Positions 33,908 to 45,700 are shown, counted from the stretch's first letter. The stretch is 64,000 nt of DNA from Ochotona curzoniae (GCF_017591425.1 NW_024464918.1:28300001-28364000); one strand, 5' to 3'. Notes: generated from the sequence alone by a model not told the origin. Translations and numbers: made by a program.

Positions 33908-34240
33908 GCCCAGCACAGTAGCCTAGTGGCTAAAGTCCTCACTCTGAACACGCCCAGGATCCCATATGGGCACCGGTTCTAACACCAGCAGCTCCACTTC
34001 CCATCCAGCTCCCTCCTTGTGGCCTGGGAAAGCGGTTGAGGACGGCCCAAAGCCTTGGGACTCTGCACCCATGTGGGAGACCCAGAAGAAGCTCCTGGCT
34101 CTTGACTTCTGATTGGCTCAGCTCCGGGTATTGCAGTCACTTGGGGAGTGAATCAGCAATGAGGGATCTTTGCTATCTGTCTTTCCTTCTCTCTGTAAAT
34201 TTGGCTTTCCAAATAAAATTAATTTTTAAATCAGAAAACA
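33908..34240 (+). repeat. C-SINE (lagomorph), full length, best-preserved head
   Basis: Full-length sense element starting 'ggcccagcacagtagcctag' and running to 'ctttccaaataaaatt'. The pol III internal B-box-like sequence GGTTCTAACACC is at 33975-33986, agreeing with a tRNA ancestry. It follows the previous SINE tail by only about 12 nt, so two copies stand in tandem in the same orientation. The target duplication is unclear because both flanks are A-rich. Confidence 0.95.
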
Positions 34241-34837
34241 AAACAAAGACTTCTATCCTGGAAGATACCAGGATAATCATTCACACACACACACAAAAAA
34301 AATCCATCCAATTGTATATCTCTATACTGGCTAAACTTTTATTCTGAAGGCACACTGATTTAGTGCTATCTAAAAGGGAAATTAAGAGATCCATTTTTCT
34401 GAGCTTAAGAATTGGCAGTCTTGATATTCCTTGATATTCTTAGACTGTATTACAGCTAAGAATAACACTCACTGACCTGCCCCAAATTATGAATTGTTAT
34501 TTCTCTGATACCCAGTTGAGCAATTCAAAGAGCAGTGTTTGGTTACAAATTTCTCTTTGTGGCTCCTCCAGCTCAGTTTGGCTCACTTGAGGAAAATAAA
34601 CATTACATAGATACTTAGTTAACCTCGAAGCAATCAGCAGAAAGCAGGAGACAAAAAATGAGGGAAAAGGGAAAATTAAAGTTCAACTAATAGATAATTA
34701 GATATTTTCTCAGAGAGAATGGGCAAAATGCTAATTTTAAGATCAGGTCTCACTATCAGATTTTTTATCTATGCACTTAAAAAGTGTTGTTAAAGGTAAA
34801 TAAAAATAAAATTAGGTATAGTGTTGAATGCCAGACA
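34241..34837. other. Unique DNA between SINEs
   Basis: A/T-rich sequence with a short ACACAC run near 34281-34293. Nothing else recognised. Confidence 0.5.
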
Positions 34838-35136
34838 AAGAACTTTTATTAAAAGTGGAATGAGTAACAGAGAAGGAGATAGAGAGATAGATGGATATGC
34901 CATCAGCTATTTAATTCTCAAAGTAGCCGCAGTGAGCAGAGCTGAGCCTCTTGGAAGCCAGGAACTTCTTCTGGGTGTCCCATGCAGGTGCAGGGACACA
35001 AGGCCTTAGCTCCATCCATCCTCTACTGCTTCCCTAGACTATAAACAGGGAGCTGGATCAGAAGTGGGGCAGCCGCATGGGATGCCAGCGGTGAAGGTAG
35101 AGGCTGAGCCTGTGTGCCACCGTGCCAGCCCCACAG
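34838..35136 (-). repeat. C-SINE (lagomorph)
   Basis: Antisense tail region, then 'agtagccgcagtgagcagag', 'gaagccaggaacttcttctg', 'catcctctactgcttccc', 'gaagtggggcagccgc' and the head 'gtgtgccaccgtgccagccc'. The head is of the 'gcgccacagcgccggccc' type, unlike the 'cctagtggcta' type of most copies here, so it may represent an older subfamily shared with rabbit. Confidence 0.88.
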
Positions 35137-35457
35137 AGGCTTATCATTGACGTGTGACCCAGTGAGAAAGAGTCATTGGTTCAGAGCGTTGATGTGACAT
35201 GATGAGAGCCCTTGTAAGAGACTGGAATGGACTTAAAGCGGATTAAACCCATGAAGTTCAAGAAAAGCACGAATTAAATGAATGAAATACTCTGAAGAAA
35301 TCCAAAACGCTGGAAAGCAGATATACAGCATAGAGGGTTGGGACTCACAGCATGCCCAGCATGTGAAATAGCATTTAATTAACAGAAAGAATGATTTTAT
35401 ACCCAAACCATACTGGGAAGAAAATATCCTCACTGGGGTGGGATTGAATAAATTGAG

Positions 35458-35786
35458 CCTTTAAAAAAAAAAGATTTTTAAAAAAGGTTATTTTTATTCA
35501 AAAGTCAGATATACAGAGAGGAAGATCTTACATCTGTTGATTTACTCCCCAAGTGGCCGCAATGGCCGGAGCTGCACCAATCTGAAGCCAGGAGCCCAGA
35601 GCCTTCTCTGCATCTCCTATGTGAGTGCAGGGTCCCTAGGCTTTTGGTATTCCTCTACTGCTTTCCCAGGCCGTAAGGAGGGAGCTGGATGGGAAGCAGG
35701 ACTGCCAGGATTAGGACCATCATCTATGTGGGATTCTGGCACGAGCAAGGCAAGGACTTTAGCCACTAGGCTACCACACCAGGCCC
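35458..35786 (-). repeat. C-SINE (lagomorph), full length with target duplication
   Basis: Antisense tail, then 'gtggccgcaatggccggagc', 'gaagccaggagcccagagcc', 'tcctctactgctttcccagg' and the head 'agccactaggctaccacacc'. AAATTGAG occurs at 35450-35457 and 35787-35794 on either side. Confidence 0.93.
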
Positions 35787-35794
35787 AAATTGAG

Positions 35795-36351
35795 ATGTTC
35801 TTAAAACATTTTATAAGCCAATTCAGACTATCCTAAAATTTGCCAAGTTCAGTAAAAATTATGCTTCAATACTATAAACTGCTAAATATAAAAATGAAAA
35901 TAGATACAAGACAGCTGAATATTACCCTATAGCCATTTTAAGGTGTATAGCAGCCAGTTGTATACAAACTAAAATTGAAATGTCAATGAAGTAGTCACAG
36001 GATGTGGTTAAGAACTTGCATTTTCTAACATATTGGCCACTCGATACCATGTCAATTAGCTCCATAATGTAAATTGTTGTTGAGGATATGTTGTGGCTTT
36101 TCATTGGAGAGGATGATATTCTGCCAGCTCTACTTTCAGACCAGGAATGGTCTCCCAAGGAAACAGTTGAAATTATCTGGACAATGAGAAGCTGGACTCT
36201 ATGCATGGTTCATGCTCACAATGAAGGGGTCATGACTGGATATGAACTGTACCACTGCAACAATGTGGAGGAACTCAACATGGGGAGGGTTTGGGGAGGG
36301 GTTGGGGGAATCCCAGAGCCTGTGAAACTGTCATAAGTTAAAAAAAAAAAA
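35795..36351 (+). mobile_element. Lagomorph L1 3' UTR with poly-A tail
   Basis: This ends in a G-rich polypurine stretch (GGGG-A-GGG…GGGG-A-GGGG…GGGGG, 36282-36308) followed by 'cctgtgaaactgtcataagt' and A12 at 36340-36351, the typical layout of a mammalian L1 3' UTR. The text upstream ('aggatatgttgtggcttttc', 'atggttcatgctcacaatga', 'aagtagtcacaggatgtgg') is what I recall from lagomorph L1 3' ends. The 5' start is uncertain and could lie anywhere from 35795 to about 35870. No ORF2 sequence is present. Confidence 0.7.
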
Positions 36352-36485
36352 GACAGTAGGTGTGGCAAGAATGATGCAGGTCAATGGGTTTCTGTCATCC
36401 GATCATATTCATAAACCACACCCACATTCAGATTAAAGCATTAGTAGTCCCCTGGCGTTCTCACTAGTCCCCGCTCCGCATTCTT

Positions 36486-36828
36486 TCTTTTTTTTTTTAA
36501 GATTTTTATTTATTCTTATTGGAAAGTCAAATATACAGAGAGGGAGAGACAGAGAGGAAGATCTTTCATTTGAAGATTCATTCCCTAAGTGGTCACAACA
36601 GCCGGAGCTGAGCCAATCCGAAGCCAGAAGTCAGGAGCTTCTTCTGGGTCTCCCGTATGTGGGTACAGGGTCCCAAGACTTTGGGCCATCCTCTACTGCT
36701 TTCCCAGGCCACAAGGAGGGAGCTGGATGGGAAGTGGAGCTGCTGGTGTTAGAACCGTCGCCCATATGGCATCCTGGGCGCGTTCATGGTGAGGACTTTA
36801 GCTGCTAGGCCACGCCACCGGGCCCTCT
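36486..36828 (-). repeat. C-SINE (lagomorph), full length with target duplication
   Basis: Antisense tail 'ttttttttttaagatttt', 'ggaaagtcaaatatacagag', 'gaagatctttcatttgaaga', 'gtcccaagactttgggccat', 'gaagtggagctgctggtgtt', 'cccatatggcatcctggg' and the head 'gctgctaggccacgccaccg'. GCATTCTT is duplicated at 36478-36485 and 36829-36836. It is one of the youngest-looking copies. Confidence 0.95.
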
Positions 36829-36935
36829 GCATTCTTGCTTATCTTGTTCAATAAGATTACAGCAGCATCTTTATGTGGTATGATTCTGTGAAGCAATATT
36901 TATAATTCTATACCAAATGATCTAACAGCCACACA

Positions 36936-37234
36936 GTGTTTTTAAAGATTTAATTATATGAAGGCCAGTTTTACAGAGAGGCCATTCATTGACTGTTTCA
37001 CTGCTAAGGAGGCTGCCATGGTCATGCCTGGGCCCGGCGGAAGCCAGGAATTTCTTTCAAGTCTCTCCTGTGCTTTGTGGGGTGCAGTGCTTGGCTCATC
37101 TTCCGTGGCTTTTTCGAGGCCATGAGCCAAGAAGTCATTTAGGAGTGGAGCAGCCGGGACATAAACTGGAGCCCAATGAGATACTGTCATTTCAGGTGGC
37201 GAATTTAACCAGTAAGCCACGATGCTGGGTCCAA
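36936..37234 (-). repeat. C-SINE (lagomorph), more diverged
   Basis: 'ttttacagagaggccattca', 'ggcggaagccaggaatttct', 'catcttccgtggctttttcg', 'ggagcagccgggacataaac' and the head 'accagtaagccacgatgctg'. CCACACA lies at 36929-36935 and 37235-37241. The 'cccatatggg' block is altered. Confidence 0.88.
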
Positions 37235-37339
37235 CCACACAATTTTAATGAAATGATAGCACATTCGAAAGCATATTGAGTTGGGATGGCACCTCCCAGG
37301 GCGGTCCATTATTGCAGAATTCAGGATAATGTGAGGATA

Positions 37340-37460
37340 AGGATGGTGGGATGTGGGGTTCAATCTTGCTACTTACTGTATGACAAGTGTGGTACCCATC
37401 ACTTTTACCTGCATTACTTTATTAAATTATCACAAGAGTCACAGTATGATTCTCATGTAA
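37340..37460. repeat. Possible MIR fragment
   Basis: 'ggttcaatcttgctacttac' resembles sense MIR, while 'attatcacaagagtcacagt' with 'gattctcatgtaaatag' resembles antisense MIR 3' sequence. Orientation cannot be settled. Confidence 0.3.
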
Positions 37461-37769
37461 ATAGAAAGTTTGCTGTTATTTCATTATATGTATTCTGATG
37501 TGTGCTATAGTGTATGTGCTTTAAGCAGACTGTTTTTAGAAATTCCCTCACAGGTTAAACCTCCCGATTGGGTAGAGCACAGTTGAAGTCGGGAGGGTTG
37601 TATCTCTCAGCAGAGAACCACTAAGAATGAAATCTTGTTTACTCACAGTATCCCAAGATGAGAGAAAGCTTACGCATTCAGCAGAGTACACACAGGAAGC
37701 TCTCCTGCCTTAGGAACCGGAAGTCGAGGTAGAAATGAGAGAAGCGTATGTCAACTGGGAAGGCTCTAG

Positions 37770-37960
37770 AAAATAGAGCATAGAGCATTACGCAGAGAAA
37801 CAGCCTGGCTCGGACTCCTGTGTCCACCATTTACCTGCTGTGTCGTTGGCTGAGGTCCTTCCTCGTCTCTGTGTTCTGGTGTGCAGTATGGAGCTGATGA
37901 CTTGATCGCATAGCTTTCAGTGAGAGACCACAGGAGGCAAAGAGCACAGCACTGTATTCC
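37770..37960 (+). repeat. MIR SINE
   Basis: 'gcctggctcggactcctgtg', 'tccaccatttacctgctgtg', 'tcgttggctgaggtccttcc' follow the MIR core in order ('gcctgggttcgaatcc…ccacttactagctgtgtgacc…'). The 3' half fades after about 37890. Confidence 0.65.
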
Positions 37961-39014
37961 ATGAGATTTGTGTAGGATGTAGTATTACCACTGACTTTAT
38001 TTTTAAAGTGGGAAGAAAGAGACAAAATCAGAGGAATAATGTCTGCTTGATAATGGGCAGGATGGAGCTGTATCGTCTCCCTCTGATCTGATTTTCTGTG
38101 TTCTTATTACCTTGTACAATTTGTATAAAAAGCTCATCAATTTATAATTTAAGTACATATGTCTGTCTTTGGACATGAATAACTGAGTATGATTTATTAA
38201 TAGGAGAAATGAATTAGCCAGTTTGGGGTACACAGTTGAATTTCCGTTTCCTATCATGAAGCATGAGCAGGGGAATTCCCCTGTGACAGTTGAACCTCTG
38301 GCTTGTTTCTTTGGCTGAATCGTAAAAGAGAGATAATCATGTTTGTGATTAAAACCAACTTTTGTCTTCTTGCCTAACATTGCATGAGTGATGGTAAGAA
38401 GTGCTCTGATATGAATGCGATTAAAATGAAAGAATTTGATATTTCTCATTTCAGATGAAATAGTAAACCAATCATTGTGGCATGATCTAGATAAATTGAG
38501 ATGACAGGATTGGTGAGTTGATGGTGTCTAATTACAAATAGGAGCATAATCCTCATCTTTGATATTGAGAAATTTTTATGACGCATGCATGCAACTTGGA
38601 AATGACACTTGATCTTAATTTCAATTGAAAAGAAATTGATTTTCCTGCTTATAATTATTCTGTTTTTAATAACTACATAATAGTGTAGAAATGACACAAA
38701 ATTTAATAGATATTTACAGGAAAAGTAGTTATATATAAACAGATTATTTAAATATGAATTTTTTATTTGGTAACCTCCTTTTTCATTATAATTCACTAAC
38801 CTTTGTTGTAAGATTTTTACTATAGATATTTGTAAATATAGACTGAGATAAATAACCCATTTTAAATCAAATTCATGCAAAAATAATAAGAATGTATTAA
38901 ATTTATTGTGAAATGTAATGATCTCAACTTTTGGTGTTTTTACATAAAATGGTTTCTATATTAAATGAAAGCAATAATAAAAGCAAATGTTCATAATATT
39001 CTTGTTAGTTCCAC
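37961..39014. other. A/T-rich unique DNA
   Basis: The minus strand is open in two different frames nearly end to end (38003-38449 and 38446-38880), but the peptides are I/L/Y/F/K-rich, have no recognised domain and reflect low stop density by chance. No mobile element recognised. Confidence 0.45.
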
Positions 39015-39090
39015 ATGCCTCATGTGCATTATCTGATTTTATTCAGTTTTATCAGCTTTCTATACTCTCTCATTAGCAATGGGAAAGTTC
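39015..39090 (-). repeat. Possible MIR fragment
   Basis: 'gtgcattatctgattttatt' with 'gcaatgggaaagttc' resembles the antisense MIR 3' region ('…gtgcattatctcatttaatcc…'). Short and weak. Confidence 0.35.
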
Positions 39091-41074
39091 TTTTTATTTG
39101 GTGTACAACATAAGCAGAATTAAAACTTTGTTTTTTATTAGCCTAAAAACATGTTTTTCTGCTAGTAACAACTTCATATTTTGCTTGAGGACATTTACCT
39201 TTCAAAATCATTTTTGTTGCAAATCAGAAATGCCGTTATAACAGGTGGTCCTTTAGTTTTGCAGGGTTGTTTCTTCAAACTTCCTTTGAGATGTATAACA
39301 CAACGCAGCAGTTTTGGGAATACATTTAAATCTCTCCAAACCATCTACCTCGTAAAGGATTCCAATTAGGAGCATAGGAGAAGCCTTAGAGCTCAAATCA
39401 TATGGCAATGAATTAGCTGACCTTAAGAGGGACTCAAGTTAACATCACTGTGCAGCATGCCAAAATCTTTCATTTCTCCTTTTCAGAGATTGTCCCTGAT
39501 TTCACTAGGCAGGAGGGTGTTTTCCATGCATGCTCATTATTCATGTTTAATCCAAGCTTGGGCATGAAACTCTCTACTGAATGGGATATTGCGTAGTTTG
39601 ATTCATAATAGGTACGTACTGGTTCTGAGTAATCATGGAACTGGAAAAAGAAAACCAGCAGAGAACAAAACCCTATGGATTTAAAATGAAGTAAGAAGCT
39701 TTTAAACTATACATAGTGGGTCTTAGCAACTTGCACAGCCATCAGCTTAACAACAACGATGACAAAAAATAAAGTCTAAAATACTTTTTTTGCCCTGGAT
39801 ATTGTGCATGACCCTACTCATGTTCCAAGAATGAAAATGTAACCAAATAGACCTCAATGAATGTGAAAACGTCCTGGTCTGTCTTTGAAGATTCGCATAT
39901 CCCCTGGAAGGATCTTAATATATAAATAACAGTTGTTGATTTTGGACTGTCACAGTGGTGAAAGGCTGTTTAGAATAGATCAACTTAAGCAGACTGCATT
40001 ATGTAAACTACGAAAAAATCCAACTCAAGGGGAAACTTTTTGGTTTTTAAAATCCTTTAAACTTAAGAAAACGTTTTTGATCATTCTTTTTCTGTAAAAA
40101 AAAAAAAAGCATCCTTTAATAAAAGAAAACCATTTTTCCTCTAAATTTCATTGACTTGTTTTTAAAACCCTATGAAATTTTACTATGCATACATTGATGT
40201 CCACCCATCATCAGGTCACAGCTTATTGCAATTTCTGTAGATGCTCTGTGTAACCAGCATGAAAGTCTAGAAATAAGTGATTACCAGCCCTTGATAGCCA
40301 CCAGATTTCTCTTCAATCCCTTTCTTTCAAATTTATACTAACTATTTTCTAGACTCCACTTTCTGTATTTCATTCTTGAAATCAATGTCAGGTTTTGTTT
40401 TGGTTTTGATTCTGAAAAATAACGTGACAAGGGTATGTGATTGCTTTAATTGGTTTCAAAATTGAGTCAACTCTTAATTTAGTTTGTGTCAATTTTTGTT
40501 AAATTTATATTGGTTAATATTGTAAAATATTTTGTAAATATGGATAAATTACACATAATTAAAGATAACATTCAAAGAATTAGGGCTAAAGTGGGGGCAA
40601 ATGAGTTGAAAATTGGGTTCAGCTGTGATTGTGGCTGTTACAGTAACATTAGCTGGTACCATGAGGTCTGATTAACATAAGCTATGCTGGTATCAATACT
40701 GTTATGTGTGAGATTTTAAATAAACAACTGACATGTAAACCTGTAATTCTTGAAGGTGAGTACATGATGTTTCCATGCATGCATATTTTGTAATGTTCAA
40801 ATCAGGTGGCTATATCTTCTCCTTGAGTGTTTATCATTTACATATAATGAAAGCAGTCTTAATACTTTCTTCCGGTTTAATTTCACAGTAGTAATCAGAG
40901 AGTCAGAAATGAGGCTGGGGCCGTAACCTGGGGAGGTGAAGATGAAATGGACAAAGGTTGATTCATGGTGATCAACTGTAGCTGTCGCAGTTTTAGTTGT
41001 GTAGTTCTTCTGTGTAATAGGGTGACTAAAAGAAGGTTAATGTGGGCTGCATTTCTTTATTGTGAGGAAAAGTC
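39091..41074. other. Unique non-coding DNA
   Basis: About 2 kb of A/T-rich sequence without recognised exon or repeat. An A12 run lies near 40098-40109. Confidence 0.5.
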
Positions 41075-41400
41075 TCAGGGCAGGCAGTGTGGCCTGGGGG
41101 ATTCGGCTGCTGCTTGGCCCCTGTACCCAGTTATTGTGGCTGGATAAAGCCCTGGCTGTGCTTTGGGTTCAACTTCCTGTTCCTGTGCCAGGGATGCAGC
41201 TGATGATGGCCCAAGCGCGTGGGTTCCTTCCACCCAAGCAGGAGTCCCAGATGTGGCTTCTGAGATCCAGCGTTGGCCTGTTCCAGCTGGAACTGCTATG
41301 GGAGTTTGGGGAGGTGAGCCAGTGGATGGAAAAAGTCTCTTTTGCTCTCTCTTTGTGTTACTCTGTCACTCTGCCTTTGTAATACTTAAATGAACTTCCA
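41075..41400 (+). repeat. C-SINE (lagomorph), older
   Basis: Sense element 'gggcaggcagtgtggcctgg', 'aacttcctgttcctgtgcca', 'gatggcccaagcgcgtgggt', 'ttggggaggtgagccagtgg', then a CT-rich stretch and 'ctctgcctttgtaatactta'. The head 'agtgtggcct' differs from the younger copies. The long frames at 41062-41393 are SINE by-products. Confidence 0.75.
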
Positions 41401-41779
41401 AAATCTTCAAAATGGGATTTTGGATGTTTCCCCCTAAAGGAGTGTTAGACAGGGACATCAGCGTATTTACTCTGATTAGGTCTTTAGTATGCTCAATAGT
41501 AAATGGTACCCCATAAATACATACAGTTCTTTAAAATAATAGTAAAAACTAAAGAGATAGAAACCATATAGTGCACTATTTATTTATGTGATTGCAATAT
41601 GTTCAACCTGACATCAGAGTTTTTTGGCACAGAATGGTTTTATCTGTTTTATACTTTAGTACATGGGGCATAAGTAGTCTTATTTAACTAACTTCTTTTA
41701 TTCAATACTATTCTTTGCTAGCTTCACTCATATAATTACATATGTAATTTTTACTGTGGCTGCTCTATGCATTTATGGA
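41401..41779. other. A/T-rich unique DNA
   Basis: Nothing recognised; part may be decayed flank of the L1 that follows. Confidence 0.4.
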
Positions 41780-42430
41780 AATATATGTACCCAGTCCATT
41801 GTTGACATAATTAATAGTAGAATTTGAACTTTGGGACTATTACCAACAATGATGCTGTAGATCTTTCACCATGGAAAACCTGTCCATACATTATGTCTAC
41901 AGTCTAAAAATGGAGCAGAGGAGTTTTGTGGATCCATTTGTTCAGTTTCAGGAGATGTTTTTGAAAGTTTCCCATGGTGCTTATATACATTTGTACTTGT
42001 ACCCGCAGTAAATGAGCATTGTAGTTGCACTGTATTGCCCGACTTTTGCATGATTCTGTGTGGTATCATCTTGGGTTTTGATTCCATTTTCTGCTGCTTA
42101 GCGAAGTTGAAATTTTTTAAAAGTGTGCTTATTGGATGTTTGAATTTCCTCTTTCTGAACTGTCTACACATGTCTACAGTATTTTTCCTGTATCTCTATA
42201 CTCATTTATGCACAGGAGTTGAAATACATCTTGGGTGAGTCTTTTTGTGCAATGTATGTATTATAAATGTCTTTTCTCTGTGTGGGTTACGTTTTCATCT
42301 TTTAAATGGTGATGTTGGAGGAAATTTTATGCAAAAAGATGAAAGTGATCTTGGTTCTTTGCTCACATGTCTGTCTGAAAAGAAGAATTTTTCATGCAAT
42401 TTCAAATGTGTAAAGGCTTACTATTTTATT
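41780..42430 (-). mobile_element. L1 LINE fragment (antisense ORF2 segment), old
   Basis: The plus strand reads as antisense L1: 'ccattgttgacataatt', 'caatgatgctgtagatcttt', 'tttttgaaagtttcccatgg', 'gcagtaaatgagcattgtag', 'catcttgggttttgattcca', 'aagtgtgcttattggatgtt' and 'ttttctctgtgtgggttacg'. These follow the recalled order '…acattcccaccagcaatg…gtgcttattggcca…ttttctcccattctgtaggttg…'. Frame is lost throughout. It is clearly diverged and of mammalian-wide rather than lagomorph-specific age. Confidence 0.7.
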
Positions 42431-44379
42431 AATAATAGAGAGATATTAAGGATGGCAACTTCTTCCAGAGCATTAGGAATGGGATTTTCAAGAGAGACAC
42501 ACCCAAGAAACTGATAGAAGTGGGGTCTTTGAAACACAATATTGAGAGACAGAAACAACTGGAACAACAGTTAACAGTCTTAGGCCTGAACTTTAACCAT
42601 GTCTAGCTTGCTCAGAACAAGGAACCCGTCAGGGGGAGGCGACTGGCAGCCTCCTCTTCCTTTCTCAGCAGAAGCTAAAATCTCAGGCACTGGTCATTTG
42701 TTTATAACAAACTTGACAAAGATTTTACTTAATGTAAATACAAATTGTCATAATTATCGTGGATCCATCACAGTATTTCTGATGATTTTCTTGTATGATA
42801 AGAGCTGAAGTTTCAAAGATTCTTATAGAAGGAGCAGACATTACATTCTCTTTGTCAAAATTTTTGTTGTTGTTCATTCATTGCCAAAGTGGCCTTATTA
42901 CCAAACCAGATTCAATACTTGAAATTTTGTAAGCAGGAAATTTCAGTAAAAACCAGTTTTACAAGTTTATTTCAAAGAAACAAAATGGTTTTAGTCAGTC
43001 TTTAGAGCTTACATTTCTTAGAACCTCTTTGAAACTTAAACAATATTCAAAAAAGAACTTATATATTGTAATTAACCCTGGAACAGCTTCAGTTGACTTT
43101 CTTCCCAGCTAAGATACTGCCTTCCAGTATAGTCTGGAGTCCACATACTTGCTTATGCGTTACTGTGAAACTGACTAACAGAATGGAACTCATGTTATTG
43201 TATCTCAATGCGCATAAACACAGTTGTCTAGTATAGTAACAATGAGGCCTAGGAGGCTACATGAATTATGATAAAGGAAAAGACAAAATGCACTGTTTAA
43301 TGGAGCATAACTGCATGTAGGGGAATGACAAGAAGGTCTAAAACAATGAGCAGGCTGGAATTTGAAGTGTCTGGTAGTGTGGGTGTTAACAGATTCTTGT
43401 CCCTGTTGCCTGCAGATTTCTCATTAGCGAGCTAGAGAAAGTTAACATTTTTTTATCAGACACAGCCTTACTCATACTGCATATGGACAATATATTCAAC
43501 TACTTTTAAAATATTTCAATTATTTTTTAGTTGACATATTTCCTCTGAAACATGTTGTTAGGGAAATGTCATTCTTTACAATTGTTAGGTTTGAATATTT
43601 GACTCATGAAGGATAAAAGGCAGATTTTCTGATTGGAGAATTCTCAGCCATGTATAGAGAAAGGACACTTGGAATTATTGCCACCCCCTTCAGAGCACTC
43701 AAGCACAAGAGAAAGACTTCACCTAAAACAAAACAGAACAGCTCAGCGCCGTCACCTTAGCTGCTCACTGAATTTGGTTTTCTTCTATAAACCTTTCCTA
43801 TAAATATTTTTCTTCAGAAGTGTCATGCCTAGGATTGCCTCATGTGGTAGTTGAAAATATTTCATAAATTGATAGGCATTATATACCTCTATTGTTTTAA
43901 TGATTTTTATGATCATTTTAAGCTTCATTTTATGCAAGTGATGACCATCATGTCATTTAACCACTGTTTATTGCACTGGTAGCTTTCCTGCTGGACCGTG
44001 GTTTTGCCACTTTTAATTTTTTTCAATTCTATTTGGTAGAGCATGAAGTCTTTGTGTTGTAAGTTCAAAATATTATCTCAAAAAATAACAGATGAAAAAA
44101 AAAATTTTTTTATGTAAAAATCCATGACCTACGTCATCAGTCATTCTCCAAGAGGGCAGTTGGATTCACAAGAGACATTTGACCATGGCTGTCTACATTT
44201 ACCATTGTCATAGCTGCAGGTCACTGGTGTGTTTCCATGTGTAAAAGCTGTGGGCACTACCTTTTTTTCTTCTCCATTCCAATGAAGAATAGCCAAACCC
44301 AACCTCAGGGATGCTAAGTTGTACAAATTCCATCAATGTATGTAAGGGGGAAAACACATTAATTAACTGATTAAATGCA
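42431..44379. other. Unique non-coding DNA
   Basis: No exon or clear repeat recognised in about 1.95 kb. Confidence 0.5.
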
Positions 44380-44652
44380 AATTAGATTTGAAGGGTTAAG
44401 GAGAGACAGAAAGATCTGTCTGCTGGTTCACACCCAAATGCCCTCAGCAGCCCGGGCTGAGCTGATCCACAGTCAGGAACCTGGAGCTTCGTCAGGGTCA
44501 CCCACACAGGTACAGGGACCAAAAGCCACTGCTTCCCCACACCACAAACAGGGAGCTGGATGGAGCAGCCAGTACAGAAACAGGCATCTGCATGGAATCC
44601 CATTTCCTGTAAGGTGAGGAGTTAGCCGTTGAGCCATTGTGCCGGCAACGAG
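44380..44652 (-). repeat. C-SINE (lagomorph)
   Basis: 'gagagacagaaagatctgtc', 'tgctggttcacacccaaatg', 'gctgagctgatccacagtca', 'caggtacagggaccaaaagc', 'aacagggagctggatggagc' and the head 'agccgttgagccattgtgcc'. The block around 44525-44540 lacks the usual 'ttgggccatcctctactg', a small internal deletion. Confidence 0.9.
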
Positions 44653-45374
44653 AAACTTACATGTACTGCACAGAGATGTCTCTGAATCTATTTTTGATTT
44701 TGTAAATGACACCTTTTGGTAACTAAACTTTCCCAACTCTGAATATAGGACCGTGAATCTGAGATGGCCGTATGATGCAGGATTGTCAGTGAATGGGCAT
44801 CTTAGATTCACAGACAAAATATTTTGTAAATATATATAGTGAGGCTGCTAGTCTTCATTCAACATCTGTTGAACAGATCTGTGTTTGCACAAAACCAACC
44901 TTTGCATTTATCAAGAACATAAAGTGATCTATGGTGTTAACAAGGCTTTATCTTCTTCCCCATAAGCCAAGCTACTCTTTCAGGCTCTGTTTTCATAAAC
45001 ATACTCTGAAATTATTTGATAAGGCAGGACACTTATGACATGAAGTTTAAAGATTTCCCTATTGAATATTCCTTTTATTCAGACTAATAATATTGCCAGG
45101 TTCAATTTCTCTTGCAGAGCTCATGACTTGACATATTTCCCCCTTTAGCCAACATCAAATTCATACTTGAGTATGTTAAATACTGGTTGCAATAGCTGTT
45201 GCTTAGATGTTTAGCTTAATATTATATCCTATACAGTAAGTATGACACTATTTTTCTCCCAAACCTCTTTTTCATTCTCCTTTCCTGTCTCAGGAAATGA
45301 TATTACTATCCCTTCAAGTTACTATACCAGAAACAACAGTGAGAAATATCTCTGACATCTTTATTTTTTTTTTC
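44653..45374. other. Unique A/T-rich DNA
   Basis: No exon or mobile element recognised. Confidence 0.45.
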
Positions 45375-45700
45375 AGCTGATATATAAAAATCGTTTCTAG
45401 TTACAGGATATTACATATACATGCTTGTATAGGTTATATAGTATTTCAGTAGGCTCAAGTATATGTTTTTACATAATGATCAGTTATTTATGGTCCCAGC
45501 ATTTAAAAGACTTCTGCTTTTCTTTTTTAAAAAACATACAGTATGTTGTCAATAGCAATAGTCACCCTTTGATTCAGTTGAACCCCAGAACTTTTTACTT
45601 ATGTCCGACTATAGCTTAGGATCCATGAAGCAAAGCTTCCCCATTCCTTCCTTCCAGCTCCAAGTAGTCAGCATTTCAACTCTCAACTTTCAAACGACCA
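45375..45700 (-). mobile_element. L1 3'-UTR fragment (antisense)
   Basis: 'cagtatgttgtcaatagcaa', 'tagtcaccctttgattcagt', 'cccagaactttttacttatg' and 'ccattccttccttccagctc' match the antisense L1MA-like 3' UTR ('…gttgttaactatagtcacccta…accagaacttattcctcc…cccattccctccctcccagcc…'). A T run at 45363-45375 fits the antisense poly-A tail. Confidence 0.75.

Noticed and set aside
33975..33986. tRNA gene suggested by a B-box-like sequence
   Set aside because: The sequence is the tRNA-derived head of a C-SINE. There is no complete cloverleaf, and the element continues into the SINE body and A-rich tail.
38003..38880. Two long minus-strand frames (148 and 144 codons) overlapping by 4 nt, operon-like
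   Set aside because: They are in different frames, A/T-rich with I/K/Y/F-heavy composition, have no recognised domain, and this is mammalian DNA where overlapping stop-start coupling is not expected.
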